From Anaeramoeba flamelloides (Eukaryota > Metamonada > Anaeramoebidae): a stretch of 64,000 nucleotides of DNA. A program made the translations under genes and the position numbers. Positions 44,182 to 56,858 of the stretch are shown here, piece after piece (position 1 is the first letter of the stretch; each line of letters starts with the position of its first letter). The notes beneath the pieces were generated by a model, which made no database searches, was not told the DNA's origin, and worked only from the letters and a program-made list of their open reading frames with translations. The DNA lies in NCBI GenBank assembly GCA_027625915.1, contig JANTQA010000033.1:3286001-3350000 (forward strand), read 5' to 3'.

Positions 44182-44991
44182 TTACTTCTTTTTGTTTTTT
44201 TCAAAAACAAGTTCACAAACACCACCTACGGCTTTAATTTTCTTTTCGGCGGTTTCTGAAAAGGATTTAGCTCTTACGATCATTGGTTGCTTTGGGAGTC
44301 TTCCTTTACCAAGAACTCTAAAGTAACCAAATTTGACAACATCAATAACTGGTACTTCGTCACCTTCTTTGGCCTTTTGGTATTTTTTTCTTGTTTCTTC
44401 AGGAACTAAAGTCCAAAGTTTATCAAGGTTGATGATTGGTGCGTATTTGATATTGTTTTGTTTATGATACCATCTCATACCAACTTTTCCAAAAAAACCT
44501 GGATGGTATTTATCAAAAGCAATTCTTTTTTTGGTTTAAAATCATAAGAAAAGAAAAAAAAGAAAAAAAAAGAAAAACAATTGTTGTGGGTTTAGTTGAG
44601 GTTAATTATTTTTGAGAAAAAGAACAGAAAAAAATAAAAAAAAAAAGTGATTCAAAATAAAAAAAAAAAAAAAAAAAAGAAGGAAATTAAAAATAACAAT
44701 AAAAAAAAAAAAAGCAAAAAATTTTTTTAAAAAGAAAAATTTTAAAAAATAAGAATTTACCTATGATGTTGAAGACCACCAGATTTACCTCTACCACTTG
44801 GATGCTTTCTGTGTTTTCCTACACGTCCGTAACCATGAATAATTTGGCCTCTTTTTTTTCTGGATCTTTTGAATCTAGTTGGCTATTTTGCAAATGAAAA
44901 AAAGAGAAAGTTATTATTTGGTGTGTTGTTTTGAGTAAAAAATTAATGAATAAAGAAATGAAATGAAAAATTAAAAAAAGAGTTGTACCAT
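44182..44991 (-). CDS. RPL27A: 60S ribosomal protein uL15 (eL27a family)
   Basis: Three exons on the minus strand: 44991-44989 (just ATG), 44882-44761 and 44524-44182, total 468 nt, 155 aa. Introns of 106 nt (GTACAA..TAG) and 236 nt (GTAAAT..AAG) fit phases 0 and 2. Exon 2 encodes [20 protein letters not shown] and [20 protein letters not shown]. Exon 3 continues [20 protein letters not shown], then [10 protein letters not shown] and a K-rich end. These are the hallmark blocks of eukaryotic L27a (yeast L28). The protein sits in the large ribosomal subunit. THOC2 is divergently transcribed 658 bp away. Confidence 0.93.
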
Positions 44992-45649
44992 TTATATTTG
45001 TAATTAAAAGAATAAAATAAAATAAAAAATGAAAAATTTCAATTTATATTTTCTTTGAAATTTAAGACTAAAACTGAGTTTAACTCAAGCATGTTTATCG
45101 AAGTTGATATTTTTCAAATTTATTGATTCAATAGCATAATTCAAGTTGAAATTTAAATTAATCTTTTTTTTCCTTTTCTATGCATTTTGAGTGATTGATT
45201 CTAAACCGAAATTTTAATACCACACAAAATTCTTGGCCAAATTTGAACCCAATAAACAAACGAATTCCAAAAAACATTTTTTTCGAAAAGAACATGTTCG
45301 TTTATGAATCTAAAAAGTTAAACATTTGCTTATTAATGTAAAACATACAATTTCTAATGAAGATAACAAATAAATTCAAAAGAATCAAAATCATTTTTTG
45401 AAATTTAAAAAGATTTTCAAGTTAACCAAATAGTTTCGATTTGAAATGCAATTTCCTGAAACTTTGTTAGCTGAAGAAGATATTTCAAAAATTGAAAAGG
45501 GAAAAATACAGTCCTTGTAACGAATTTTATCTTCTTTAATTTTTGGTTTCATAAAATCAAAACAAAAACAAAAACCTAATTACTTTATTTTTGATTTCTA
45601 TTTTCAAAAAAACCTTTTATTCTTTTGTTACTCTTTCGAAAATCAAAAC
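44992..45649. promoter_or_regulatory. Shared divergent promoter region (RPL27A / THOC2)
   Basis: 658 bp separate the two ATG codons, so both promoters and 5' UTRs must lie here unless there are further 5' UTR introns. The DNA is AT-rich. I recognise no specific binding site. Confidence 0.45.
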
Positions 45650-48600
45650 ATGTCTTTCTTTTCAATTATTAGTGTTGACTCCTTTTTAAAAAGAATAAAG
45701 GAATACCCGAATTGTGGGATTAACCCCGTCTCTCAAGTACTTTATGATCTTTTTTATTTTACCATTTGTGATAATTCGATCCAGCGATCAGAAACAGTCA
45801 AAGTGCTTTTACACTCACAACTAAGCAAACTTGAAGATCACAACAAGTCACTTTTAGACACCATTTGGATGTTTGATCAAATGACGAGTGTGCTGTCTAA
45901 GACGAATAAAACACAAAAAGAACAGTTTTGTTCTCTTGTTCGAAATTTGATTGACCTTTGTCCTTCGATCGTTCCAAATTTAATCTCCTTACTGAAACTA
46001 CCGACTCTTGAAAAATTAGGCTTATTAATGGAAAGCGATTCAAGAAAGAAAGTAATCCGCGAGAAAACAGCGATTAAATACAAGCAAACTAAATTTAATT
46101 TATTCATTGAAGAATCAGAAGGATTTGCGAAGGTTATTGCAATGCTAACTTATCCCAATTTGTTTGAAATTCTACCAGTACAAAAGATACATGAACAACT
46201 TTTAAAGTAAAATATTCATTTATTTTTTTTTTAATTTTTACAAGACAAAAGTACAGAAAGAACAAGAACAAGAACAAAAAAAGGAAAAAGAAAAAGAAAA
46301 TTAAAAGGAAAAAGAAAAAGATAAAGATAAAGAAAAAGAAAAAAAACAAGAAAAGGAAAAGGAAAAATAAAAAGAAAATTAAAAGAAAAAGAAAAAGAAA
46401 AAAACTAAGAAAAACAAAAGAAAAAGAAAAAGAAAAAGAATTCGAAAAACAAAAAATTTGAGGCCGCTTAATAAAGTAAATAAAAAAAAAGAATGAGAAG
46501 GTTTGGGTTCAGTTTCAAAAAATGGATTACTTTTATTTCAAAACTAAGTCTCGTTTTATTTTTCAACCCATCTTTTGATTTTAAAATATAAAATCTATTT
46601 GGGCTTCACTTTGTTAATTGGAAAAAAAAAAAAAACACTTACCATTGAATATCAATGATTGTAAGATCAAAGTAACCTCAAAATTTAAAAGACTGTCGGC
46701 TTTTAATGTTATTTGAAACAATTATATCATTTCATTTTTTAAGATTCAGACTCTTGAATTTTTATTTATTAATAATTTAATTGACAAAGAAAAAAGAATA
46801 TTCACTATTCTACATTATCCCTTTAACTCACTCATATGGAAACAATACTTTGTGATATTTATTCTACCAACAGTGTCAAACTCCAAAAGATTACTTTATT
46901 ATTTCCTATTTTTTTTTTTTTTTTTTTTTTGAATCAATGTGGGACAAATCCCACATTTTTCATTTTTTGAGGAGTATAATTTTGAATAAAATAATTCTAT
47001 GATACTCGTTATTTCTTTATCATTTGGATTTTGAAAAACCACACTATCGAGTTATATAGAATCCCCCTTGACAGAAGGGATTTGAAGATATTATTACCAC
47101 ACATTTTTTAATCTCACCCGTGATTTCCAATTTTTTAAATGAAAATAACCAATGAATCCCAATAATTTGATTATTCATCTCTTTTTTTCCAAACAACCGC
47201 GCACAATCCGTATCAATGTAATAAACTGCACATGATGTTTGGAACAAAACACTCTCCTAAAATAAAGGGCACATCAATTTTATTAATTGAGAAAATTTTA
47301 TTCTTAAAACATTTTGGAAAAAAAGTAAAACACGATTTTTAATTGGGAACATTAATAGAACCTGAAAACGAAAAGTAAGAACTATTAATAAAAGAAGAAA
47401 TAAATTAACTTCAAAGAATATTTCATTAGATTATTTTCAATCAGGTCAATAAAAACATTTTTAAAAAACCTTTATTAGTTAAATAGAACGTGTGGTAGTT
47501 TTGGAGATCCTCAAAAAAGTCAATTTTTTCAACAAATTTTTAATAATTAGATCAATCAAAGAAAAAAAACCCAAATCAAAAGATAGTATTAATAAAACAG
47601 TTATTATGTTGACTACTCCGTTTTGTCTTTAATCATTTATTTTTTCTTTTATTAATATTAATCTTACTTTTCATTTCCTATTTCTATTAAGGATCACGAT
47701 TAAAAATCATGTTTCACCCTTTTTACCCGATGGTAATATTTCATCTTATGATGGATAATATTAAAAATACATTTGGTATCTCTGGTTATTATTTAAATTA
47801 ATACCTTTAGATACTTAAAAAAACTTATAATTAAAATAACATTACATATTAAAAAAAAGATGTAACCTTAATTTTTAAATAATAAATCTCATTTTTCATT
47901 TTTCTTTGTGTTGCAAATAAAAATTCAAAAATTTATTTTTTTTTTTTGTAATACTGTTTTTCTTCAAAGCTTTGATAATATATTTTAATTCAAATATTCT
48001 GCATAATTATTCTCAAAATTCTGATAAATTCTTTTTTCATCATCTTTTTCTTTTTCTAATTTTCAATTTCTTTTGAGAAGGCTTGTATATTGAGAATATA
48101 AATTTATAGACAATTGTGTTTAATCAGATTCAGTATCCAAGTGTCAGTTTTGTAAAATTTGTTGGTAATTCACCCATTCCATCTGAATCAAAATTCGGGA
48201 AGATACCTTCCAAAATGACTTTAATGTTGAAATTAAAAGTAATGAAAGGATCTTTATTTTCGTTTGTTATTCAAAAAACCATGAAAAAAACAAAGGTAAT
48301 AAAGACTTTTTCTTGAATTATCTTGGAGGTTTGAAAAAGATACAAGCAAGAGCTATAATAGCAAATTTTTCAAAAAATCAAATAAAAAAAATATTAAAAA
48401 AAAATTCTTTTTAGTTTTTTTGTTTTTTAATCTTTATTAGCAAGACGAATTTCAAATTTTGAAATAATATTTTTGAAATTCGCTAACTCAACTAAAAAAA
48501 TTGAAACTTTCAAGATTAAAACACATTTTCAAATTATTTTTTTTTCTCATCTAGCCACCCAAAACAGTTGGGTTACATTAATAAAAACATCTTTAGAATT

Positions 48601-50646
48601 CCAATTTTGAAAAAAAAAGAATAACCAGTTATTGAATATCAAGCGGAAACCCCCATTTTCAAACATTCCTTTGTACAATCCATTTTTGTTAATTATAGTC
48701 GTTTTCAAGCAACTAAAATAGTTATCAAAAATAGCAAAATTAAAATTTGAAAATTCCAATTTTACTCTAAATCATAAGTATAGACTAACAAAGATCTTTG
48801 ATCAAGAAATAACCCATATAATTATTTCTGGAAAATTGGCTATTTTGCCATTTTTTCTTGATTTAATTCATAAAAATACAATAACTATTATAAATTCTGA
48901 TCAATCCGTTTCCTGTTTCCTTTTCTTTTCTTATTCTTATTACTTATTCCTTTTCATTTTTTGAAAATAGTTTAACTTTTTGAAAACAGTTTGATACGAA
49001 AAAAGGGTAAATATATTCTCGATCTTTTGTGATCTAAACATTCACTATTGTCTTGTTTCACTTAATCGAACAATGCTTCACGGAATTAAATATACAATTC
49101 CAATATAAATTTCTTTTTAAATTAAAAGTCGATATCAATTGGTTTGGAAATTATTTAAAAACTGTGTGTATTTTACGATCTGTTAATATTAATTTTATGA
49201 CCAACAAAATATTTATTGACTTTAAAGAATTTTGATTCAAGAGATCTTATTAAAATATAAAATTTAGGTTTTTTTTTTTTTGAAATTTTTGAGGGTTTAG
49301 GGTAAAAATATTTTCACAATCCAAATCCGAAATTTACCTTGAAAAGCTTCAAAAACCAAAATCCACTTATACCAGACATCTCCACTTTATTTTAAAACAT
49401 TCTAGAATATAGTGTAAGAATATACATACACCTGGAAATAAAATCAAAAGTAAGAGAAGTACGAGCCAAACAAAATTCCTTTTAAATTTGCTTTGTTTTG
49501 TTGTAAATTCAGAAAAAGTTTTTGTGATCAAGAAATGTTTTTTTTTAAAATTTTCCACCAAAATCACAAAAAAACCTAAAATTTGCACTTTTTGAGTTTC
49601 CTTCAATATAGAATCTTTAAAATCATTTTTTCTGATTTATTGCATTGTAAATAAGTCACCACAGAACATAAAATAAAGATAATCCTACAAGAAATGAAAA
49701 AAGATTAACTAAATAAAAAAATTTTCTCGAAAAATGATAAAATTTTAAAAACCCCCCCCCCCCACTTCTAAACTTATAAGAATGACTATTTGATCTTTTT
49801 TTATGATTTTAAAGGCGTTGCTGCAATTAAGGCAAATGATTTATAAAAAACCAATTTAACCAGTTAATTATATCTAACCTTTGATCCATCAATTATTATT
49901 AATGAAATTTCTACAAATTTACCAAACACTTTTATTATTATTATTTTCACTTCAAAATTTATCCACATTTTTGTATTAAAACTGCATTTGCATTTTTAAT
50001 TCTTTTTTTTTTTTTTTTGTTTTGTGATATATAAATGATAAATAATTATGACCATTTACATTAAATAATTTGTTCAAATTTATTATTTCCCATCTAATTT
50101 AATTTAATATGAATTTTTTATTAATAATTGAATTTTGGAGTACAAAAAAAAAATGAACTGGGGTTTAGTAGTATATAAGCTAAATTTCAAAAATAGGGGC
50201 AGATTTTTCATCAGTAAAAAATTTGTTTAATGTTTTTTTTTTTTGAATAATAATGTATTTTACTAAAGTTTTTAGAGATAATAACCAATATAGTATAATA
50301 AATAAAAATATTGTGTATTCATCTTATCTTTTGAAAGCCAAATGAAAAAAGAAAAAAATCATAATCAAAAATTTTGCCCCTAATTTTGAAATTTAGCTTA
50401 TATATATATAAGTATCTGATATTAAAAACATATAACACTTTTCAATATTGAAACTTACCTTTCAAAATAAAAATAATAGTGAAAAAAAAAAAGTAAAAAA
50501 AATGATAAATCAAAATCTACATAATTCTTTCAAAGATAGAACGAAAAAAAAAAAATTATTTTTTGATCAGATTTAAATATACTAATAATATTTAATCATG
50601 AAATCTAATATTTTTCTTTTTTCTTTTTCTTCTTTTTATATTAAAT

Positions 50647-50677
<31 letters not shown>

Positions 50678-53600
50678 CAAAACAAAAACAAAACAAAACA
50701 AAACAAAAACAAAATAAAAACAAAACAAAAACAAAAACAAACAATTATTAGGATTATTTCAATATTTGATCTTGATCCAAATCGAATTTTAGATATCATT
50801 TTAGATTTATATGAAAGTAATTTTGAAAATGAAAATTATTTAAAATTAATAAAAGAATGGAGTTCTGATAATATCTGCGAAATAATTGGATTTAAATTCT
50901 ATAATTATCGAAAAAAGCAAATAAAAAACTTAAAACAAAATAATACAAACCAATTTCCTTTATCATTATTTAAAGTGATTTTAAAATTAATTGAAAATGA
51001 TATTATCAAATTTGAACAAATTTATAAATATATTGGGAATAATGAAGAAGAAATTTTACATTCGGTTGAATCTTTAAACGAGTGGATAACATGGACAAGT
51101 TTAAATTATTCGCATCTTAATTTAATATTTACAGATGAAAAAAAAAAAAAAGATTCAAAAAATCCCAAGGTAATTTTTGAAACATTAAATAATTATAAAA
51201 ACAAAATTGATGAAGAATTAAATAAATTGAGACCACAAGTAAATGCCAAAATCGAATTATTATCGTTAATTTTTGAATCAAAAAAGATTAAAACAGAATA
51301 TTGCTTACAATTATTAGAAAAATGTCAAAAAATAAAAATAATTTGGAATATTCGATTTATTAAAGCTGTGTGCAATCATATTGAAAGAATAATTGATCCC
51401 ATTTTCCATTTATTTTATCCAGATTATTTGACAAGAATGAATAAAAACCCAACAACAAGAACAAGAAACAACTCCTCCTCCTCCTCCTCATCATCATCAA
51501 ATAGAATACAGGTAGTTCAAAAGCAAAGAATTAGAAACGAAAAAAATGATTATTTACAAAAGAATTTACAAAACTGTTCTTTAGAAAAAATTGATTTAAA
51601 TCAATTAAAAAAAAATATAAATTTCAATCAATTATTTAATTTAATTTTCCCATTATTAAAATATTTAAGTTATAATATCAACCAAAATGAAATTTTATTT
51701 ATGAAAATTCTCAGGATTATAATTACATTTTATGAATTTCAAAAAGAAAAAATCATCAAAAAGGATTTAATTATTAAACAATATAATTATTTATTCCATA
51801 ATATCGAAAAAAATATTAATATTAAAATCGAAAAATTATTATATAAAGTCTTTTTGCCATCATTTAATGATAGTAAATTAAATACAATAATAAAAGATTT
51901 GGTTTGGAAAATATTAAAATTTATCAAATTTAGACAACGATATGATATCTATCAAAAATGTTTAAATCAATATGAAAAAAATACATTTTTAAAATTACAA
52001 AAATCAATTGCCTTATTTCAAATCAAGCATTTATTCAAAATAATAACTTCAACAAATGGAACAAACATAAATGATTTTGAAAAAATAATTGGTGAAATTA
52101 TTAATCAAAATCCATTAATAATAATTCAAGAAATAATTAAAAAATTAGAATTAGACAATAATTTGATTAATTCAACAATCGAATCATTTAAGGGTTTAAA
52201 ATATATATCATTTGATATGATTTCCTATTTAATAATTTATAATTTCAATTTCGATTCAAGAAAGAAAATTAAAGAACAAAAGAATACTGGTAGCAGTAGT
52301 GATCTTAGCAATAGCAATAACAACGCTGGTGGAAGCAATAGTAACGGTAGCAGCAGCAGTAGCAATAGTACCGATAATGTTAATAATATCACTTTAAATG
52401 ACTGGTTTGAGAATTTGATCAATTTTACTCTTAATTATTATTCCAAATATTCCAAATTAAATATCCAACCTTTATTAACATTCTTAATTGATTTATTAAA
52501 AAATGATCAAGATTATGGATTAATTATTTTCAAAAAGTTATTAAAAAAATTTTGTTATATTGAATTTCAAGAAAATATCTATCTTGCAAAAAATATATTT
52601 CGAATAATTACATCAAATGAATTAATAAAACCAAATTTGAATTTAAGACGATTGAAAGATCATAACTCCATTGAAAGTCGTAAACTTTCAAAATCATCAA
52701 AAAGTTTATTATATAATTTATACAATTCAAATTTATTATTAAACTATCTATTGTTATTAACCCATAAAAATAATACATTTTTCCTTTTTAATAAAAAAAC
52801 AGAACACAAAGCAAATACAGACAATTTAAAAATGTTGCAAGACAATTATGACCAATTTCATTTAATTTATTTACAATTTACTAATTTTATTTTCAAATCA
52901 ATAAATTTAAAAAAATATTTTAAATTAATTCCCGATATTGAAATACTTTATCATGAATATAAATTCAGCCCATCATTAGTTTGGCATTTAATACGACCCG
53001 TATTTAAATCATTTATTAATAAACCAGACCAAAACGATAATGGCAAAGTTAATAAACAAGCTAGCATTGAAATTGAAATGGTGAAATTACTGATAATAAT
53101 GAGGATGAAATGGAAATTGAAAATGTAAATGAGGTTAGTAAACCAACTAAAACCCAATTAAAACTTGAAAAGGTTTTTAAAAATATTTTAAAGAATTCTT
53201 TTTCCATTGATCTTTATATTTTTTTTTGGTCAAATGAATTAATTGATATTTCAGTAAAAAAAAAAAAAACGGACAAATTAAGGATCAAAACAGAAAACGA
53301 CAAAGATATTCAACAAAACCCCCAATTACAAGAAATTTTAAAAAAACAACAAATTTGGAAAGATTCAAGTAAAACGAAAATGCAATTTATCAAACATTTA
53401 TTACAAAGTTGTATTATTCCTAGAATTGCAATTTCAATTAAAGATGCTGTCTATTGTGCAAAATTTATTAATCTACTGGCCATTAAAATAAAATGGTTTC
53501 CCCTATTTTCATTATTAGATTATTTATTTGAAAAATCTTTTTTGAAAAATCTCTTATATAGTTTCACTGAACTCGAAACAGTAAGATTTGGCATTTTTTT

Positions 53601-53999
53601 GCAAAACATTTTCCAATATATTCATAGTTGGAATAAAGATAAATCACTTTTCAATAAAGATTTAAATGGCTTCAGTTTTGATAGCTTTAAGCAATATCAA
53701 AAAAATTGGGAAATAAATTTTTCTCAGAATTTCTTAATATTGCTCAAATCAAAAAATGATTTATCTCAAAAAAAGATACTTTTGATTTTATCTAGATTAA
53801 TTGGATATTTCCCTAGAAATTTTAAAATTGCAAATTCTTTTACATTGTCAATCAAATCTTTCTTAGGTATCCAATCAAATAATTTGGATTTATTAAAAAA
53901 ATATTATTTTCAATTATTAAAACAAAAAGACACGTGGGTTAAATCTACTATTATTTCGAAAGAAAAAATGAAAAAACAATTATCTTCTTCCAAACACTC

Positions 54000-54042
<43 letters not shown>

Positions 54043-55074
54043 CCATCATCATCGTCATCTAAAAATGTCAAAAAAGAAACAAATATTGAATTAAATAAAA
54101 AAAAAAGAAAATTAAATACTGTTAAAAGTAATAAAGAAATCGAAAAAAAAAAAACTCAAATAAAATTATCACCGAAATATCAGAGACAAAATTATAATGT
54201 AGAAAAAAAAAGAATTCAGAAGACTATAAATAGTAAAAGAGATCATAAAACCACTGATCGACATATAAAAAATAAAGAGAAATCGGATATAAACGAAAAA
54301 AAAATTGTAGACTTAAATTTAAAAAATAAAGAAAAAGATCAATCCAAAAGAGCATTATCTGATCGAAAAAGAAAATTTGGAACTCAAGAAAAAGTCATTA
54401 GAAGAGGAAAGGATTTTGACAGAAAGAAAGAAATCAATTTTGAAAGGAAAAGAAAAACCGAAACACAATATAGAAAAAAAAGAGAAAGAGAAAGGGAAAA
54501 AGAGAAAGAAAGAGAGGGTGGGAAAGAAAGAGAAAGAGATAGAGAAAGAGAAAGAGAAAGAGGGAAGGGAAGAATAACAGAGAGGGGAAGGGAAAGAGAA
54601 AAGGAAAGAGAGCAAGAAAGGAAACGTGGAAGAGAAAGAGAACGTGAAAAGGAAAGAGAAAAGAAAAGAGAAAAAGAAAGAGAAAGAGAAAAGGAAAAGG
54701 AAAAAGAAAAGGAAAAAGAAAAGAAAAGAGAAAGAGAAAGGAATAGAGAAAGAGAAAGAGAACGCGAAAATCAAAGATTAACAGGAAGAGGGAGAGACAG
54801 AGAAAGAGGAAGAGAAAGAGAAAAAGAAAAAGAAACCGAAAGAGGAAGAGGAATAAAAAGAGAAAGAGAAAAAGAACGAGGACGTGAAAAAGAAAAAGAA
54901 AGAGAAAGAAAAAGAGGAAGAGAAAGAGGGAAAGGAAGGGAAAGAGAAAGAAGGGTCGATCGAAAAAAATCACAATCAAAAAAAATTGTAGATTTTTCAA
55001 GATCATCAAATTTAAAAGGTAACGATATTAAAAAACTTTATGAATCCAGATCAAAAAAATTTGCTAAAAAGTAG
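45650..55074 (+). CDS. THOC2: THO complex subunit 2, two main exons and a 4.5-kb intron
   Basis: Exon 1 is 45650-46206; exon 2 starts at 50752. The Lys codon is split AA/G, so phase matches. Exon 1 ends with YKQTKFNLFIEESEGFAKVI, a THOC2 block. Exon 2 opens IISIFDLDPNRILDIILDLY and EIIGFKFYNY, the next conserved blocks. The Tho2 domain follows: FIKHLLQSCIIPRIAIS and DAVYCAKF near 53.4 kb. Total is about 1626 aa, close to metazoan THOC2. The C-terminus has a Thr run, then an Arg/Glu/Lys-rich tail (54.47-54.96 kb). THOC2 scaffolds the THO/TREX complex in nuclear mRNP assembly and export. The frame breaks once, between 53077 and 53128: one base appears missing (GAAATGG), or a 23- or 53-nt GT..AG intron lies at 53081. 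A GTG-started frame at 50975 is not a real start. Confidence 0.88.
47044..47256 (-). other. Orphan exon-like frame inside the THOC2 intron
   Basis: On the minus strand CCTTTATTTTAG is followed by an open frame of 70 codons beginning ESVLFQTSCAVYYIDTDCAR and ending SSNPFCQGGFYITR. Its amino-acid composition is less biased than chance frames nearby. No partner exon or family is recognised, and it lacks an ATG. Confidence 0.25.
47311..47733. repeat. MITE family A, copy 2
   Basis: The left end ATTTTGGAAAAAAAGTAAAA then ATTTTTAATTGGGAACATTA; the right end TATTAAGGATCACGATTAAA then CATGTTTCACC. Interior words AGATAGTATTAATAAAACAG and TTTTGGAGATCC match copy 1. It lies within the THOC2 intron. Confidence 0.7.
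50646..50740 (+). repeat. (AAAAC)n/(AAAAAC)n microsatellite before the THOC2 acceptor
   Basis: About 95 bp of AAAAC and AAAAAC units ends about 10 bases before the inferred TTATTAG acceptor. No T-rich tract lies in this interval. Confidence 0.8.
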
Positions 55075-55741
55075 ATTATTGCTTAACCAAAAAAAAAAAA
55101 TAAATAAAAAAAATGAATTTCTAAATGCCAAATTTTAAATCTAATTTTTATTAGATTAAGTAAATTAAAACAAAATATATTAATTTTAAAATTCATTTTT
55201 TTTATTTCTTTTATCCAAAAAAGTTTATTAATTTTGTTTATGTTTCTAAAATTTCAGACTGCATTAATAAATTAAATTCAAAAAAATATTTTTTTATACA
55301 AAGATTTCTTGGTTATTTTTATTTTTTATTATTATTTTTACATTTTAGTTATCCTAACTTTTTTAACCATGGACGCTTTTATGAAAAATCCCCAACAAGA
55401 AAAAATGAATTTCATTATTAAGATTAAGAAAATTAAATAAGATTTTGAATATACAACTTAAGGAAAAATTTTTTATATAAATTTTGATCAAATCCTTTTG
55501 AGGAAATCTTTTTTATCCATTATAGAAAAATTTTGATATTTATACATAACAAATATATTTCTTATATTTTTATGGTATTGTACAATAATCCTATTTTTTC
55601 TATAGTTTTTTTTTTTTTTTTTGAATGGATCTCTTTTTTGATCCTTTTATTGTTGATACGAATAGTATTATTTTCAATTTTGTCAATATTATCAATTTTT
55701 ACAAAACGAAAATCATTGAACATTTAATTTTTCATTCTGGT

Positions 55742-55944
55742 TACAGTTAGTTCCACTTTTATGATACAAACTTTCAACAAAAATGAAGGTACAATAAAAA
55801 TTTCAAATTCAGGTATAGAATTCAATTTTTAGTAAAATAATTCTTGTTAAAAAAGAATTCTAAAAAATGTTCTTTAATTTGAGATTTTTTTTTGTGCCTT
55901 AAATTTCGTTGGAAGTTTGTAACTTAAAAGTGGAACTTAAAGTA
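55742..55944. mobile_element. Tc1/mariner-type MITE family B, copy 5
   Basis: TACAGTTAGTTCCACTTTTA at the left and AACTTAAAAGTGGAACTTAA at the right, with the shared TTTGTGCCTTAAATTTCGTT core. More diverged at the right tip. Confidence 0.7.
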
Positions 55945-56658
55945 ATTAAAAATTTCCTGTTTAAATTTTTTCAACCAAAAAAATATTTTTAAATCAAAAT
56001 TTCAAATTACCTTGACCAAATCCACTGAAACTCTCGGTTTATTCGAAATTCATCAATTTTTTTTTAAGATTTGTAAAAATTTTTTGAGTATTTTCAAGTT
56101 TCAAGTATTTTCAAGAATATTTTATGGAATCAAGAGATAATATTAACACTTTATATTCAATGTAACTTTTAAATAATAATTAAAATTATCTAATGCTTCG
56201 AAACCTTTAGGGGGGTTATTTGGAAATATCATATAATCTTGATGTTTTAATAATAAAATCGGGATTCATCTGACTTTATAGTAAAAAATTATAAAATCAT
56301 AAAAAATTATAATACCTTACTAATAAATGAAATAACAACAATCAACTAAAATGAGAAAAATATATAGAAAAAAAAATATTATTTTTTATAAAACAAAAAT
56401 CTACTATTGAAGAATACAATCTAATAAAATTCAAAAATATACTTGAATATATAATGAATGATTATTCAAGATAATTTGATACCCTCACTAGTAAAATAAT
56501 CAAAAAATGAATAATTCTAATTCTTGTTGGTGATAAGTTTTAAAAATACCCTGCTATATAATTGTGTATTCTATTAAATATAAAGATATGGGAAGAAGAA
56601 GAATAAAAAGAAGAAAAATAAAGTATAAAAAATCCCTTTTTAATATATAAGAATATAT

Positions 56659-56858
56659 TACAGTCGGTTTCAGATTTAAGACACAAACTTTCAATGAAAT
56701 TTAAAGGTACAAAAAATTCACAAATTAACATAGAATATATAATTATTTATTTTACAATTTATTTGACTAGAATTTTAATTTTTTGCCTTAATTTGAGATT
56801 TTTTTCTGTGTCTTAAATTTCGTTCAAAATATGTGCATTAAAAGTGTAACTGACTGTA
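56659..56858. mobile_element. Tc1/mariner-type MITE family B, copy 6
   Basis: TACAGTCGGTTTCAGATTTA at the left; ATTAAAAGTGTAACTGACTG plus TA at the right. 200 bp, flanked by TA on both sides. Confidence 0.75.

Larger units (their letters stand above)
46207..50751 (+). other. Giant intron of THOC2 (4545 nt)
   Basis: Donor GTAAAATATT at 46207, acceptor TTATTAG ending at 50751. It begins with an A/G-rich tract (46250-46445), holds MITE A copy 2, an antisense exon-like frame (47044-47256), a fragment of repeat E (49855-49935: ATCTAACCTTTGATCCATCA), a C14 run near 49752 and ends in an (AAAAC)n tract. Other frames (48116-48316, 49367-49606) have no recognisable features. Confidence 0.8.

Noticed and set aside
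46134-46445. Poly-Phe minus-strand frame and A/G-rich tract after THOC2 exon 1
   Set aside because: Simple-sequence DNA at the start of the intron; no coding signal.
49367-49606. 79-aa minus-strand frame with a Leu-rich hydrophobic stretch
   Set aside because: It resembles a membrane span but arises in AT-rich intron DNA and has no homologous feature or initiation context.
50975-53128. A separate 717-aa gene starting at 50975
   Set aside because: The start is GTG, the frame is open upstream to the acceptor at 50751, and that upstream part matches THOC2.
54355-55009. Two long minus-strand frames rich in Phe/Leu/Ser
   Set aside because: They are the mirror of the purine-only Arg/Glu/Lys tail of THOC2; hydrophobic repeats arise automatically from GAA/AGA codons read in reverse.
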